Part shown: piece after piece, positions 29,577-39,224 of the stretch
Layout of the letters: every line of letters begins with the position of its first letter
How positions within the stretch are numbered: the first letter of the stretch is position 1
Assembly: GCA_016713675.1 (NCBI GenBank)
Contig: JADJOS010000001.1
Location: 2,356,001-2,420,000, forward strand
Direction of reading: 5' to 3'
DNA: 64,000 nt
Source of the DNA: Acidobacteriota bacterium
GTDB taxonomy: Bacteria > Acidobacteriota > Blastocatellia > Pyrinomonadales > Pyrinomonadaceae
Notes under the pieces: model-generated
The model's input: the letters and a program-made list of their open reading frames with translations, nothing else
The model's database searches: none
What the model was told of the DNA's origin: nothing
Made by a program: the position numbers and the translations under genes

Positions 29577-30596
29577 CTATTTGGCATTTTTAGAGTTTTT
29601 GACGGTTAACTTTTGCTTAAGCAGCGGGATCAGTGACTTCGGGGCGTCGATCGCTCCTTTGATGTGGCGGTGGTTTGTGAAATGGCCCGCAACATAAATG
29701 CCGGGGACGTTTGTTTCGAAGGTTTCCGGATCGTAAACCGGAACCTCGCCGCCTTTACCCTGTGTAGTTTCTACACCGAGGCCTTTCATCATCGAAAGAT
29801 CTGCGTCAGAACCGATCAGCACAAAGACAACATCATTCGGCAAGATGACACGGTCGCCGTTCTCGCTTTCAAGTTCTACTTCATCTTCACGGATCTCGAT
29901 AACCTTGCCTAAAAAGAATAACTTAAGACAGTTTTCTTTAAGTTCATTCTCAAGCGGTTGTTTGACCCAATATTTGATACAGCCCTGTTTCGGATCGTTG
30001 TTCTCCCAGTCGCCGCGAAAGATCGCAAGCGTCGTGTCGGCACCTTCCTGGGCCAAAAACAACGCCGCTTCGCCCGCCGAATTGCCGCCGCCGACGATCA
30101 ATGCCCGCTTTTTCACCCACGGATATGTCTCGCGAAAATGATCGTAGACCTTAGGAAGATCTTCGCCGTTTACATTAAGTTTCCGCGGGTAATCCATTGA
30201 GCCAATTGCAAATAGCACATTTAGGCCAATGTAAGAATATTTGGATGTTTCGACCCAAAAAGCGTCTTGTACCCCGTTTGTAATATCAGTGACATTGGTT
30301 ACGGATTCTTCGGTCTTGATATTTAGGTCATGTTCAAGCACAAAGCGAACATAGTACGACAGCAGTTCCTCACGCGTCGGCTTCTCCCTTGCCGGTTTCA
30401 ATTCGCCTTCGTTGATCTCAAGTTCATTTACGGTCGAAAAAACGGTCAGCCCGACCGGATAGTTATAGATCGTATTCCCGATCAAGCCTTTCTCGATCAC
30501 GACATAGCTCAGCCCACACTGCTTGGCTTCGTACGCCGCCGAAATCCCGGCGGGGCCGGCTCCGATGATGATCAGGTCTAAAATTGGATCTGGCAT
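29577..30596 (-). CDS. ypdA: YpdA-type flavin disulfide reductase
   Basis: FAD/NAD(P)H-dependent oxidoreductase of the thioredoxin-reductase fold. FAD motif IIGAGPAGISAAYEA at residues 9-23 and NAD(P)H motif IVGGGNSAGEAAL near 165. The late segment PGIYVAGHF replaces the usual GDxxD-type FAD end, and no CxxC is present, as in YpdA. YpdA proteins reduce bacillithiol disulfide in Firmicutes; whether this organism makes bacillithiol is not shown here. Length 339 fits. An 84-residue protein gene is just upstream. Confidence 0.82.
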   Translation of the reverse strand: MPDPILDLIIIGAGPAGISAAYEAKQCGLSYVVIEKGLIGNTIYNYPVGLTVFSTVNELEINEGELKPAREKPTREELLSYYVRFVLEHDLNIKTEESVTNVTDITNGVQDAFWVETSKYSYIGLNVLFAIGSMDYPRKLNVNGEDLPKVYDHFRETYPWVKKRALIVGGGNSAGEAALFLAQEGADTTLAIFRGDWENNDPKQGCIKYWVKQPLENELKENCLKLFFLGKVIEIREDEVELESENGDRVILPNDVVFVLIGSDADLSMMKGLGVETTQGKGGEVPVYDPETFETNVPGIYVAGHFTNHRHIKGAIDAPKSLIPLLKQKLTVKNSKNAK

Positions 30597-30642
30597 ATAA
30601 AATACAGCGGTTAGCTAATAGCTGTCAGCTGATAACTGTTTT

Positions 30643-30897
30643 CTAACTCTTGCTTTCCAACGCTTTTAGAACTTCGGTTAGCTTTTCCACCTGAGCGCCA
30701 ACATTCTCCATGTTTCGTTTAGATTCAAGATATTTTTCCCATTCGCCGGTCAGCGTCATTGCCTTCAGAACATCCTCGTCCACAGCATGAGACATTAGAA
30801 CTAGCAGGTCACTGAGGGCTTCATGGCCGTCGAGGAGCGATTGAATGATGGTGTACGCGAGTTTGGCGTTCGGCAGGTCAATATCGAGGTCTTCCAT
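30643..30897 (-). CDS. small helical hypothetical protein
   Basis: An 84-residue acidic protein predicted to be mostly helical, with a coiled-coil-like C-terminus (NVGAQVEKLTEVLKALESK). No family recognised. ATG at 30897 is preferred over a frame to 30927. It is transcribed towards ypdA with a 46-base gap that holds an AGCTAATAGCTGTCAGCTGA word typical of dispersed repeats. The divergent hflX promoter lies directly upstream. Confidence 0.6.
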   Translation of the reverse strand: MEDLDIDLPNAKLAYTIIQSLLDGHEALSDLLVLMSHAVDEDVLKAMTLTGEWEKYLESKRNMENVGAQVEKLTEVLKALESKS

Positions 30898-30951
30898 AGT
30901 ATTAACGGATTTTATCACACGCGGCATTTGAACGCCTTAAGGGTGCATATT

Positions 30952-30960
30952 TGCTATAAT
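30952..30960 (+). promoter_or_regulatory. extended -10 promoter next to the hflX start
   Basis: TGCTATAAT ends only 10 bases before the TTG used as hflX start, so the transcript would begin at about 30967, giving a leader of a few bases. No matching -35 is seen. Confidence 0.45.
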
Positions 30961-30970
30961 TGAGACGTTC

Positions 30971-32713
30971 TTGGAGGACACGTACCTTATCAATATCGTT
31001 CACGGATTCACACGCGGCCTTAAACACAACCAACTTCGACGGATCGAGAAATTGGGTACTCGTCGGGTTTCCGCTGATACCGTCATCTCGCCGGAATTGG
31101 CCCGTCAGATGACCGAGCTTTCGCACGAGACAGGCCGTCAGATCGGCGTGCTGATCAACCGCAAGGGCCAGATCGAATACGTCATGGTCGGTACGGCAAA
31201 GGGAATTGAGCTTCCCGATTTTGGACGTGCCCGCGTGTCCGAAGACCGCTTTCGCGGCCTAAGATGCGTTCACACGCATCTTGCCGGTGAAAAACTAACG
31301 CAGGACGATCTTACCGATCTCGCTTTGCTCCGGCTCGACCTGATGTCGATCATCCAGGTCGATCGAAAGGACGGCCTGCCGGGATTGGTATATTCCGCGC
31401 ACCTTGTTCCGACCGCCGCCGAAAGCCTCGAGGCCGAAGCCCAGTCGCTTCCTTACGAATTCCTCGAACCAAACATCCCGTCGCAGATCGACACCGATTT
31501 CACCTCATTGATCAATTCACTCGAAGACGAGATGGCACGCATTCGTCTGACGGCGAGAAACCGGCAAACGGGCCGTGACCGCGCTATATTGGTCGGCGTA
31601 ACGACCGGCGATACCGATGTCGCGGCCGAATCGCTTGCCGAACTAAGAGAGTTATCAGAATCAGCGGATGTCGTCATCCTCGACACCATCATCCAACGCC
31701 GACCGCAGATCGATCCGAAAACCGTGCTTGGAAAAGGTAAACTCGACGAACTGCTGATCCGCTCGATGCGTTTAGGAGCTGACATTCTAGTGTTTGATAC
31801 TGAACTGAGTCCGGCACAGGTCAGATCTCTCAGCGACGCCACCGAACTAAAGGTGATCGACCGTCCGCAGTTGATCCTCGATATTTTTGCCCAACGGGCT
31901 CAGAGCCGCGAAGGCAAACTCCAGGTCGAACTTGCTCAGCTAAAGTATCTGCTGCCACGACTCGTGATCGGCCAAAATTCGGCGTTTTCGCGTCTAGCCG
32001 GCGGCATCGGCGGACGCGGGCCGGGCGAGACGAAGCTTGAGACTGATCGCCGCCGTGTTCGCGACCGCATTGCGAATCTCGAAAAGCAGGTCGATAATCT
32101 CGGACACCAGCGTCAGGAACGCAGGAAGAAACGCGTTCAGAAACATCTGCCGATCATCTCGCTGGTCGGTTACACCAACGCCGGGAAATCAACGCTGCTC
32201 AATTCATTGACGCAAAGCGAGGTCTATGCCGAAAAAAAGATGTTCGCGACGCTCGACCCGACTTCGCGGCGTTTGCGGCTGCCGTACGATCAGGAAGTGA
32301 TCATAAACGATACCGTCGGGTTTATCCGCGACCGGCCCGAGGCGCTAGTTTCGGGATTCCGGGCGACGCTTGAGGAGATCGCCGACAGCGACCTTTTGGT
32401 GCATGTTGTCGACGCTTCGCACCCGCGAGTTACTCAGCAAATTGCATCGGTCGTCAAGATCATCGGCGACCTGCAATTTAACGAAATTCCGCAACTGATC
32501 GTATTGAATAAGTCGGACCTGCTCGAACGGGCTGAGATCGCGAGCTTGACGAGGCAAATTTCGCTTGACACCGACGCACGATGCGTGTCAATTTCAGCTA
32601 TTCGCCGGGAATCTTTGCGTCCGATGATAGATGCGATCGGGGAAATGATAGTCGTGCCGGATTCGAATTTTCAGGGATTGAGCGAAGAATCTCTGGCAGG
32701 GGCACCTGGATAA
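30971..32713 (+). CDS. hflX: ribosome-associated GTPase HflX
   Basis: GTPase that splits stalled ribosomes. The N-terminal HflX region (about residues 200-390, with VLGKGKLDEL and GGIGGRGPGETKLETDRR) precedes the G domain: G1 GYTNAGKSTL near 400, then DTVGFI and NKSD. Residues 1-195 form an additional N-terminal domain found in long HflX proteins. The start is uncertain. TTG at 30971 is the only listed-type start codon, but the GGAGG at 30973-30977 would then be inside the coding sequence; initiation slightly downstream at a rare codon is possible. Confidence 0.9.
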   Translation: MEDTYLINIVHGFTRGLKHNQLRRIEKLGTRRVSADTVISPELARQMTELSHETGRQIGVLINRKGQIEYVMVGTAKGIELPDFGRARVSEDRFRGLRCVHTHLAGEKLTQDDLTDLALLRLDLMSIIQVDRKDGLPGLVYSAHLVPTAAESLEAEAQSLPYEFLEPNIPSQIDTDFTSLINSLEDEMARIRLTARNRQTGRDRAILVGVTTGDTDVAAESLAELRELSESADVVILDTIIQRRPQIDPKTVLGKGKLDELLIRSMRLGADILVFDTELSPAQVRSLSDATELKVIDRPQLILDIFAQRAQSREGKLQVELAQLKYLLPRLVIGQNSAFSRLAGGIGGRGPGETKLETDRRRVRDRIANLEKQVDNLGHQRQERRKKRVQKHLPIISLVGYTNAGKSTLLNSLTQSEVYAEKKMFATLDPTSRRLRLPYDQEVIINDTVGFIRDRPEALVSGFRATLEEIADSDLLVHVVDASHPRVTQQIASVVKIIGDLQFNEIPQLIVLNKSDLLERAEIASLTRQISLDTDARCVSISAIRRESLRPMIDAIGEMIVVPDSNFQGLSEESLAGAPG

Positions 32714-32794
32714 TTTCAAACCGCGACAGACAATGAACATTCGCGATGATTTTTTTGATATTTTTCGCATATTCCGCGGTTAGAAGAGATTTGA

Positions 32795-35239
32795 ATGAGT
32801 AAACGGATCAAAGATCTGAAATCGCCCGCTGCACGCTGGTGGGAAAAGGTATTTGCGGCGGCCGCAAAACCGTTTTCGGTGCTTTCCGACGAGCATAAAT
32901 TCTGGCTCGGATTTACGGTCCTTTGCCTTGTCACGACGCTTCTGATCCAAAATCCGTTGTGGAACTCGTCAAACGAAACCACTTACAAAGAAGGCGACAT
33001 TGCACGCGCAAGCATCACATCGCCTGCGGACATCTATTTCATAGATCCGGAGGAAGCGGAACGAAAAATTGCGGAGGCGAGAGCCAGCGTAAGGCCGATC
33101 TTCCGCTTCGAGTCCAACAAAGCTGAACAAGCAGTACGCAGTTTTGTTTCGGCGTGGGAGAAACTCCAGCGGCACGGCAGCGAGCTTACGGAAGGCAAGC
33201 AGGCGAACACTGATTCAAAGAGCGAGACCCATTGGAGCGGCGCCGGCGGACCTGAGGTTGGCAAAGTTCTGGCTTCGCGTAATTTCAGCCGCAACGAAAC
33301 CGATGCAGTCCAAAGTGCACTTCGCGAAAGCAGCGAAGGTTATATTTATGACGATTCGGAAAAGCAATACCTTCAGAATGAGGTGATCGTATTTGACCGC
33401 TCAAAGCCCGGCCAGCAAGCTTCCGTTTCGATGCCTGAAACCAATTGGACCACGCTTTCTACCGCACGTGACAAACTGAAGACCAAGATCGCCGGCGTGA
33501 AGAGCTTTTCGCTAAAAGAATCAGAAGCATTTTACACGGCCACGGAGATCCTTCTCGAGCCGAGCATTTCGTTCGACAGCGTCGCTACGGAGGCGGCACG
33601 ACAAACTGCGATCGATAGTGCCCAACTACCCAACGTCACTCTAAAACGCGGCGAAAAGATCGTGAATGAAGGTGAAAAGATCACGGTGCAGATGCTGTCT
33701 CAGATCGCTGCGGTTCGCAATTACAGCAACTCGAATCGGCAGTTGAACCGTTTTTTTGGACTTTTAGTGTTGATCTCTGCGTTGTTCTGGGTATCGTGGA
33801 AATTTATCCAGAATCGCGGCATTGTTCCGCGTCTCGCTTTGTCGCCGCGAAAGACATTTGCACTCCTCGGGTTTGTCGTGATCGTGCAGACCGGAGTGGT
33901 CGCGGCGTTGTTCAGGCTTGCTGAGTTCACGGCCTTGCAGAATGAAAAGGCACCACTCAATGATCCGATGATATGGGCGTTTGCCATTCCGTTTGCGACC
34001 GGCAGTTTGCTGATGACGCTCCTTGCCGACCGGCCGACAGCTTTGTTTACGGGACTCTTGAATGCGCTGATCGCCGGTTTCTTGGCTCCGCGAGGTCTCG
34101 AATTTGCGGTATTTGCAGCTATCGTGTCATCGATCGCCGTATACGGGATTGGGCGATACCGCAATCGGCAAACAGTGACGATCGCAGGTGCTTTGGTCGG
34201 AGTCGGCGGCGCGGGACTTGCGATCTCGTTGATCGCATTTACGCAGCAGCCGATCATCTTGAATACGATATTGCTGTCGATCGCGTGCGGACTTGCCAGC
34301 GGCATTATAACGGCAGCGGTTACATCTGTCCTTCTGCCGATATGTGAGAATACATTCGGTATACTGACCGACGTTAAACTGCTAGAACTTTCAAACGCCG
34401 ATCTTCCGGTCCTCGGTCAACTCGCCCTGCGTGCTCCGGGAACGAATCAGCACTCGCATGCCGTCGGACAATTGGCCGAAGAAGCCTGCCGCGTCGTCGG
34501 AGGAAACGGATTGTTGGCTCGTATCGGTGCCCTTTATCACGACATCGGAAAGACAGCGGCTCCGGAGCATTTCGTTGAAAATCAATTATCGAAGAATCCG
34601 CACGACCGCCTCAAACCGACGCAGAGTGCGAAGATAATCATCAGCCACGTAACCTACGGTACAAAGCTCGCTAAGGAAATGGGGTTGCCGCAGCGGATAA
34701 TCGATTTTATTCCACAGCATCACGGCACACGCACACTTCATTATTTCCTTAAGAAAGCTCAAGCTGAGGCTCGCGACGAATCGGAAATATCGGAAAACGA
34801 CTTTCGCTATCCCGGCCCAAAGCCTCAATTCAAAGAAGCTGCGATTATGATGATCGCGGATTCTTGCGAAGCGGCAGCCCGCTCTCTCGCTGAGCCGAAT
34901 CCCGAAAATATTCGATTCATCGTAACCAAGATAATCGATGCGATCCTCGCTGACGATCAACTTGGTGAATGCGACCTGACGCTCAGGGAACTAACCCAGA
35001 TCCGCGAATCTATGATCAAATCGCTCGTTGCGATCTATCATTCACGAGTCGATTATCCCGGTTATATTCCGCCTAATTCGGGCCAGTTTAATTTTGCCGG
35101 CAGTGAAATTGAAAAAGAAGAACGTATCGCCAAATACTCGAATCCGGCTGACATACCGATCAGTCCCGGCGGCGAGATCGAGGACGAGGCGATCGACCGG
35201 ACCCATGAACCTGAAAAGGCAGAGGCAAATGCTAAGTAG
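32795..35239 (+). CDS. 7TM-HD family phosphodiesterase (PgpH-like)
   Basis: Membrane protein of 814 residues, likely a cyclic di-AMP phosphodiesterase like PgpH. A first helix near residues 45-60 is followed by a 7TMR-HDED extracellular domain (about 70-310), a bundle of seven helices (about 320-510) and a cytosolic HD domain. HD residues are visible: HSHAVGQLAEEAC, ARIGALYHDIGKT and PQHHGTRTLHYF. The C-terminal 60 residues are acidic and disordered. It follows hflX by 81 bases. No ybeY or phoH gene, the usual neighbours, is seen. Confidence 0.88.
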   Translation: MSKRIKDLKSPAARWWEKVFAAAAKPFSVLSDEHKFWLGFTVLCLVTTLLIQNPLWNSSNETTYKEGDIARASITSPADIYFIDPEEAERKIAEARASVRPIFRFESNKAEQAVRSFVSAWEKLQRHGSELTEGKQANTDSKSETHWSGAGGPEVGKVLASRNFSRNETDAVQSALRESSEGYIYDDSEKQYLQNEVIVFDRSKPGQQASVSMPETNWTTLSTARDKLKTKIAGVKSFSLKESEAFYTATEILLEPSISFDSVATEAARQTAIDSAQLPNVTLKRGEKIVNEGEKITVQMLSQIAAVRNYSNSNRQLNRFFGLLVLISALFWVSWKFIQNRGIVPRLALSPRKTFALLGFVVIVQTGVVAALFRLAEFTALQNEKAPLNDPMIWAFAIPFATGSLLMTLLADRPTALFTGLLNALIAGFLAPRGLEFAVFAAIVSSIAVYGIGRYRNRQTVTIAGALVGVGGAGLAISLIAFTQQPIILNTILLSIACGLASGIITAAVTSVLLPICENTFGILTDVKLLELSNADLPVLGQLALRAPGTNQHSHAVGQLAEEACRVVGGNGLLARIGALYHDIGKTAAPEHFVENQLSKNPHDRLKPTQSAKIIISHVTYGTKLAKEMGLPQRIIDFIPQHHGTRTLHYFLKKAQAEARDESEISENDFRYPGPKPQFKEAAIMMIADSCEAAARSLAEPNPENIRFIVTKIIDAILADDQLGECDLTLRELTQIRESMIKSLVAIYHSRVDYPGYIPPNSGQFNFAGSEIEKEERIAKYSNPADIPISPGGEIEDEAIDRTHEPEKAEANAK

Positions 35240-35254
35240 ATAGGTAAGATAATA

Positions 35255-35704
35255 ATGTTGAAACGCTACACTTTCTGGCTGTCCGCTGCGGTGTTATTTC
35301 AGTTCATAACGGCGTTAGTACATTCGTTGAGCCTGTTTATCAAGGTTCCGCCAACTAATGACACCGAGGCCCAACTGCAAACGCTGATCACGACCTACCA
35401 TATTAGTGCCGGAGCTGGATTTTCGCCGACGTATGGCGACCTTTTTACTGCGCTCAGCTCTTGCTTCACATTCTTATGCGTATTTGCAGGAATGACCAAC
35501 GGCTATCTCCTTATAAAACATGCGGAACCGACCTTGATGAAGGGAATCCTAGCGATAAATGTAGCTGTATTCGGAGTGGTGTTTCTGGTGATGGCAGTCT
35601 TCACCTTCCTGCCGCCGATCATTTGCACAGGCATGATCTTTATCAATCTGCTGGCGGCTTATATTGTGATCCCAAAGATCGAGTCGGCGGTCGAAGAAAT
35701 TTGA
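35255..35704 (+). CDS. four-helix membrane protein, unknown function
   Basis: A 149-residue protein with four hydrophobic segments (about residues 8-28, 62-85, 95-118 and 120-142) and a short extracytoplasmic loop containing TNDTEAQLQTL. No family recognised with confidence. An AGGTAAG ribosome binding site precedes the ATG. It follows the 7TM-HD gene by 15 bases, so it is probably co-transcribed. Confidence 0.6.
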   Translation: MLKRYTFWLSAAVLFQFITALVHSLSLFIKVPPTNDTEAQLQTLITTYHISAGAGFSPTYGDLFTALSSCFTFLCVFAGMTNGYLLIKHAEPTLMKGILAINVAVFGVVFLVMAVFTFLPPIICTGMIFINLLAAYIVIPKIESAVEEI

Positions 35705-35779
35705 TCGCGAACCGATTCGAAAAAGTCAGGAGTAAATTCCTTCTTTTACATCTTTTAGGATATTTTGCAGTTGAATATT

Positions 35780-36265
35780 TTAAAATTGTCCCTGCAGCTT
35801 GTCGTATGTAGATTGTAGCGTTTCCGGGATCGTCCGGGTTTGGCCGATGGCGGTCATGAAATTGGAATCGCCGACCCAACGCGGCAGGATATGCATGTGA
35901 TAATGGTCAGCGACACCGGCGCCTGCAGCTCGGCCGAGGTTCATTCCCATATTGATCCCATCAGAATGGTAGATGTCGCTTATTGCAGCGGCCGCATGCT
36001 TGACGAGGTCCATCATCTCGTCGGTGGTCGCTTTGCCGGCGTCCGCGGGCGATGCAATGTGTTCGTACGGGAGCACCATCAGATGTCCTGATGTGTAGGG
36101 ATAAATGTTGAGAATGACAAAATTAAACTCGGCCCGATGAAGAATAAAATTCTCTTCATCACTGGCCGAGTTGTTCAAGATACCACAAAAAACACATCCG
36201 CCTTTGTTGGCGTCATTGCTCGCTGTTATGTAATCATACCGCCACGGACTCCAGAGTACATCCAC
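35780..36265 (-). CDS. HIT domain nucleotide hydrolase/transferase
   Basis: Histidine-triad protein of 161 residues acting on nucleotides such as diadenosine polyphosphates. The triad HYHMHILPRW has His121, His123 and His125; an N-terminal Cys pair (CVFC, residues 24-27) suggests zinc binding as in the Ap4A-phosphorylase-like branch. The ribosome binding site AGGTGAAAG precedes the ATG, and the start lies 8 bases after the HU stop. It is the third gene of the rpsA-HU-HIT unit. Confidence 0.88.
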   Translation of the reverse strand: MDVLWSPWRYDYITASNDANKGGCVFCGILNNSASDEENFILHRAEFNFVILNIYPYTSGHLMVLPYEHIASPADAGKATTDEMMDLVKHAAAAISDIYHSDGINMGMNLGRAAGAGVADHYHMHILPRWVGDSNFMTAIGQTRTIPETLQSTYDKLQGQF

Positions 36266-36273
36266 GCTTTCAC

Positions 36274-36552
36274 CTAGATATTGTTGATCATTTCCTTAAG
36301 CTCTTTGCCGGGCTTAAAATATGCAACACATTTTGCCGGAATTTCGACAGCTTCACCGGTCTTCGGATTGCGGCCCTTTCGCGAATTGCGTTCACGGACG
36401 CGAAAACTGCCAAAACCGCGAAGTTCTATCTTCTCACCCTTATTCAATGAACCGGTGATACTATCGAAAATGATCTCGACGAGTTGTTCCGCATCTTTTT
36501 TGGTCATATCCGCTTCTTTCGCGACTTTTTCAACCAGATCAGCTTTTGTCAT
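36274..36552 (-). CDS. HU/IHF family DNA-binding protein
   Basis: Nucleoid protein of 92 residues that bends DNA as a dimer. Motifs: MTKADLVEKVAKEADMTKKD, LRGFGSFRVRERNSRKGRNPKTG (residues 44-66, given in part) and the terminal YFKPGKELKEMIN. It directly follows rpsA, the same order as rpsA-ihfB in E. coli, so it could be an IhfB counterpart; HU and IHF are not separable here. Confidence 0.93.
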   Translation of the reverse strand: MTKADLVEKVAKEADMTKKDAEQLVEIIFDSITGSLNKGEKIELRGFGSFRVRERNSRKGRNPKTGEAVEIPAKCVAYFKPGKELKEMINNI

Positions 36553-36609
36553 TTTTCAGTTCTTCTCCAACGACGATGTGCCCCAATTTCCCTTGTTGTC
36601 AGTTTAAAT

Positions 36610-38922
36610 TTAGGCCGACTGTTTTTCAGTTTCCTCTTCGGTGGTTTCCTCGGCCGGAGCTTCTTCAGCAGCGACTTCTTCGGCGACAGAAGCTTCAGGT
36701 TCAGCGACTGCTTCTTCAGCGGCGGCTTCTTCAGCGACAGCCGCTTCGGGCTCAGCGACTACTTCCGCAGCGGCAACGTCTTCAGCGGCGATTTCTTCAG
36801 CGACAGCCGCTTCGGGCTCAGCGACTGTTTCCTCAACAGCAACTTCTTCGATAGCTGCTGTTTCCGGAGCTTCGTCGGTCGCAGTATCCACCGTTTCGGT
36901 TTCCGCAGCCGTGCTTTCTTCCGTTTCAGCCGTTTCTGAATCCGCAATTTCTTCAGCCTGAGCCTCAGGTGCGGGCTCCTGGGCTGCAATTTCGGCAGCC
37001 GCGGCAGCCTCAGCTTCTTTCGCTGCAAATTCCTCAGCCTTGATCTTTTTGGCCTCGGCCTTTGCCCGTTTCTTTTCTTCAGGATCGATCTCCGCCGGAG
37101 CCTCTTCGGCTGCACCGCCAAAGTTCAACTTAGCAAGCTCGCCCAAACTGGCCATACCGCCTTTCGCTTCGGATGAATAGATGCGTGAATCGACGATCGG
37201 CTCGTCTTCCTTACCAACAGCACGATGTGAAAGGCCTATTTTCTGGTCAGCCTGGTCGATGCGCAGAATGCGGAAATCCATTTCCTGTCCCATTTCGGCA
37301 ACCGACTCTGGGCGATCGACACGATCATCAGAAAGCTCTGAGATGTGACAAAGCCCTTCGAGTCCTTCGCCCAGTTCGACAAACACCCCGAAGTTCGTAA
37401 ATCGCGTGACCTTGCCGCGGACAGTGTCGCCCGCACGATGTGTCGCGACAAATCCTTCCCATGCACTCGGCGTGAGATCCTTCATCGAGAGCGACAAACG
37501 CTGATTCTGTTTGTCGATGCTGGTCACGATGGCATCAACTTCCTGGTCTTTCTTGAGCACGTCTTTCGGGTGCTTGATCTTTTTGGCCCACGTGATATCC
37601 GATACGTGAACGAGCCCGTCGATACCTTCTTCGAGTTCGACAAATGCACCGAAATCAGTAATGTTGCGGACGCGGCCGTGGATCTTGGTGCCGATCGGAT
37701 AACGCTGGTCGACATTCGCCCAGGGATTTTCCTGGAATTGTTTCATTCCGAGGCTGATACGTTTTTCGACAGTATCGACGCCAAGCACTTGAACTTCGAC
37801 CTCGTCACCGCGATTGAACAGTCGTTTCGGGCTCTGCGATCGTCGTGACCACGATATTTCAGAAACGTGGACGAGTCCTTCGACTCCGGCCTCGAGTTCA
37901 ACAAAAACACCGTATTCGGTTACGGACGAAACCTTGCCCTTAAGCTTTGTGTTGACCGGATAAACTTCGATCACCGTTGACCAAGGATCGGGCTGAAGCT
38001 GTTTGTAACCGAGCGAGATCTTGTCGCGTTCGCGTTCCAACTTGAGAACCTTGACTTGAATGTGGTCATTGACCTTGAACATGTCGCCCGGATGGTGGAG
38101 GCGTCCCCAGGACATATCTGTGACGTGCAGCAGGCCGTCGATGCCGCCGATATCGACGAATGCACCGTATTCGGTGAGGTTCTTGATCGTGCCTTCGATG
38201 ACGTAGCCGACATCGATCTTCGACATCGTTTCCGCCTTTTGAGCGTTGACGACCTCGTCGGTCAATACCTTTCGGGACAGGACGATGTTGTTACGGCGGC
38301 GGCTGAATTTAATGATCTTGGCTTCGATCTCTTGGCCTTTGTACTGGTCAAGGCTGTAGATCGGACGCGAATCGATCTGCGAGCCGGGCAAAAATGCTTC
38401 AACTCCGTTGATATCGACGCGAAGACCGCCTTTGGTCTTGTCGACGACAATACCTTTGACAGTAGCCTCTTCATTGAACGCTTTTTCGATGTCATCCCAA
38501 GCCTTTCGGCCAAGTGCATCGACGCGAGAGAGGACGGGCGGCCCGTCGCCTGAGTGCATGCTCTTGAGCACGACCTCGACGTCATCGCCCACAGCGACTG
38601 AGAGTTGGCCATCTTCGCCGGTGAAATCTTCGACCGGTGCGATGCCTTCGCTCTTGTAGCCGAAGTCGATCAGGATGCCGCGGTCTGACACGCCGACAAC
38701 CTTGCCTTCGACAAGTTCGCCCGTATGAAATACCGTCTGCTCCTGCTCAAACTGCTCCAGGATGGCACCAAAATCGATGTCTCCTGAGCCCTGAGCGTCG
38801 TCCAATGCAACAGCCGGAGCTGATTGCGCTTCTGCCAATGTTTCCGTCGCGTTCGCCGTATTCTCAGTCGTAGTATCAGTGACGGTTGATTCTTCGACTT
38901 CCTGTGTAACCTCGTTTGTCAT
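36610..38922 (-). CDS. rpsA: 30S ribosomal protein S1 with long acidic tail
   Basis: Binds mRNA on the 30S subunit during initiation. Six S1 (OB-fold) repeats span about residues 65-575, with diagnostic units GIDGLLHVTDMSW, GVEGLVHVSEISW, GIDGLVHVSDITW and GLEGLCHISELSD. Length is 770 against about 557 for E. coli. The extra length is a 55-residue N-terminal Glu/Thr-rich segment and a 165-residue C-terminal Glu/Ala/Val tail with repeats of AEPEAAVAEE. The low-complexity tail is probably disordered. It heads the rpsA-HU-HIT unit. Confidence 0.95.
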   Translation of the reverse strand: MTNEVTQEVEESTVTDTTTENTANATETLAEAQSAPAVALDDAQGSGDIDFGAILEQFEQEQTVFHTGELVEGKVVGVSDRGILIDFGYKSEGIAPVEDFTGEDGQLSVAVGDDVEVVLKSMHSGDGPPVLSRVDALGRKAWDDIEKAFNEEATVKGIVVDKTKGGLRVDINGVEAFLPGSQIDSRPIYSLDQYKGQEIEAKIIKFSRRRNNIVLSRKVLTDEVVNAQKAETMSKIDVGYVIEGTIKNLTEYGAFVDIGGIDGLLHVTDMSWGRLHHPGDMFKVNDHIQVKVLKLERERDKISLGYKQLQPDPWSTVIEVYPVNTKLKGKVSSVTEYGVFVELEAGVEGLVHVSEISWSRRSQSPKRLFNRGDEVEVQVLGVDTVEKRISLGMKQFQENPWANVDQRYPIGTKIHGRVRNITDFGAFVELEEGIDGLVHVSDITWAKKIKHPKDVLKKDQEVDAIVTSIDKQNQRLSLSMKDLTPSAWEGFVATHRAGDTVRGKVTRFTNFGVFVELGEGLEGLCHISELSDDRVDRPESVAEMGQEMDFRILRIDQADQKIGLSHRAVGKEDEPIVDSRIYSSEAKGGMASLGELAKLNFGGAAEEAPAEIDPEEKKRAKAEAKKIKAEEFAAKEAEAAAAAEIAAQEPAPEAQAEEIADSETAETEESTAAETETVDTATDEAPETAAIEEVAVEETVAEPEAAVAEEIAAEDVAAAEVVAEPEAAVAEEAAAEEAVAEPEASVAEEVAAEEAPAEETTEEETEKQSA

Positions 38923-39224
38923 TTACCGGTAATTAAACTTCCCTAATTTATTAATTCACTGCATAAACTAATGCCTAAACAGCTATTTACACCTTCGACC
39001 AACTGTTCCAATCAATCCCAACCAAACAAAATCGCATCGCTCACCATTAAATGTGCATTCGAAATGCTAAATGCAACGGCGGGCAACGTAAATTGCGTGG
39101 GTCTAATGGTCCTTCCGCTCGATTGTGTAAACCTAAAAGTTACACGCAATTAAGCCCTTCTGTCAAGACTTATTCGCCGAAACACGTTGATGAATATATA
39201 TTTTAGCGTGATTCAGTTAATTCG
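38923..39224. other. intergenic region upstream of rpsA
   Basis: No gene is visible in these 302 bases. The A/T-rich part next to rpsA (38930-38990) is the expected promoter and leader region, but I see no clear boxes. The remainder, up to the pilT stop, shows no hairpin strong enough to name as a terminator. Confidence 0.4.

Noticed and set aside
36484..36961. Plus-strand frames rich in Phe/Ser or Ser/Ala opposite the S1 tail
   Set aside because: They are shadows of the Glu/Ala-rich coding repeats in rpsA.
39203..39224. Extension of pilT to a stop at 39203
   Set aside because: That ending is read in the wrong frame; repairing one base gives a typical PilT C-terminus stopping at 39225.
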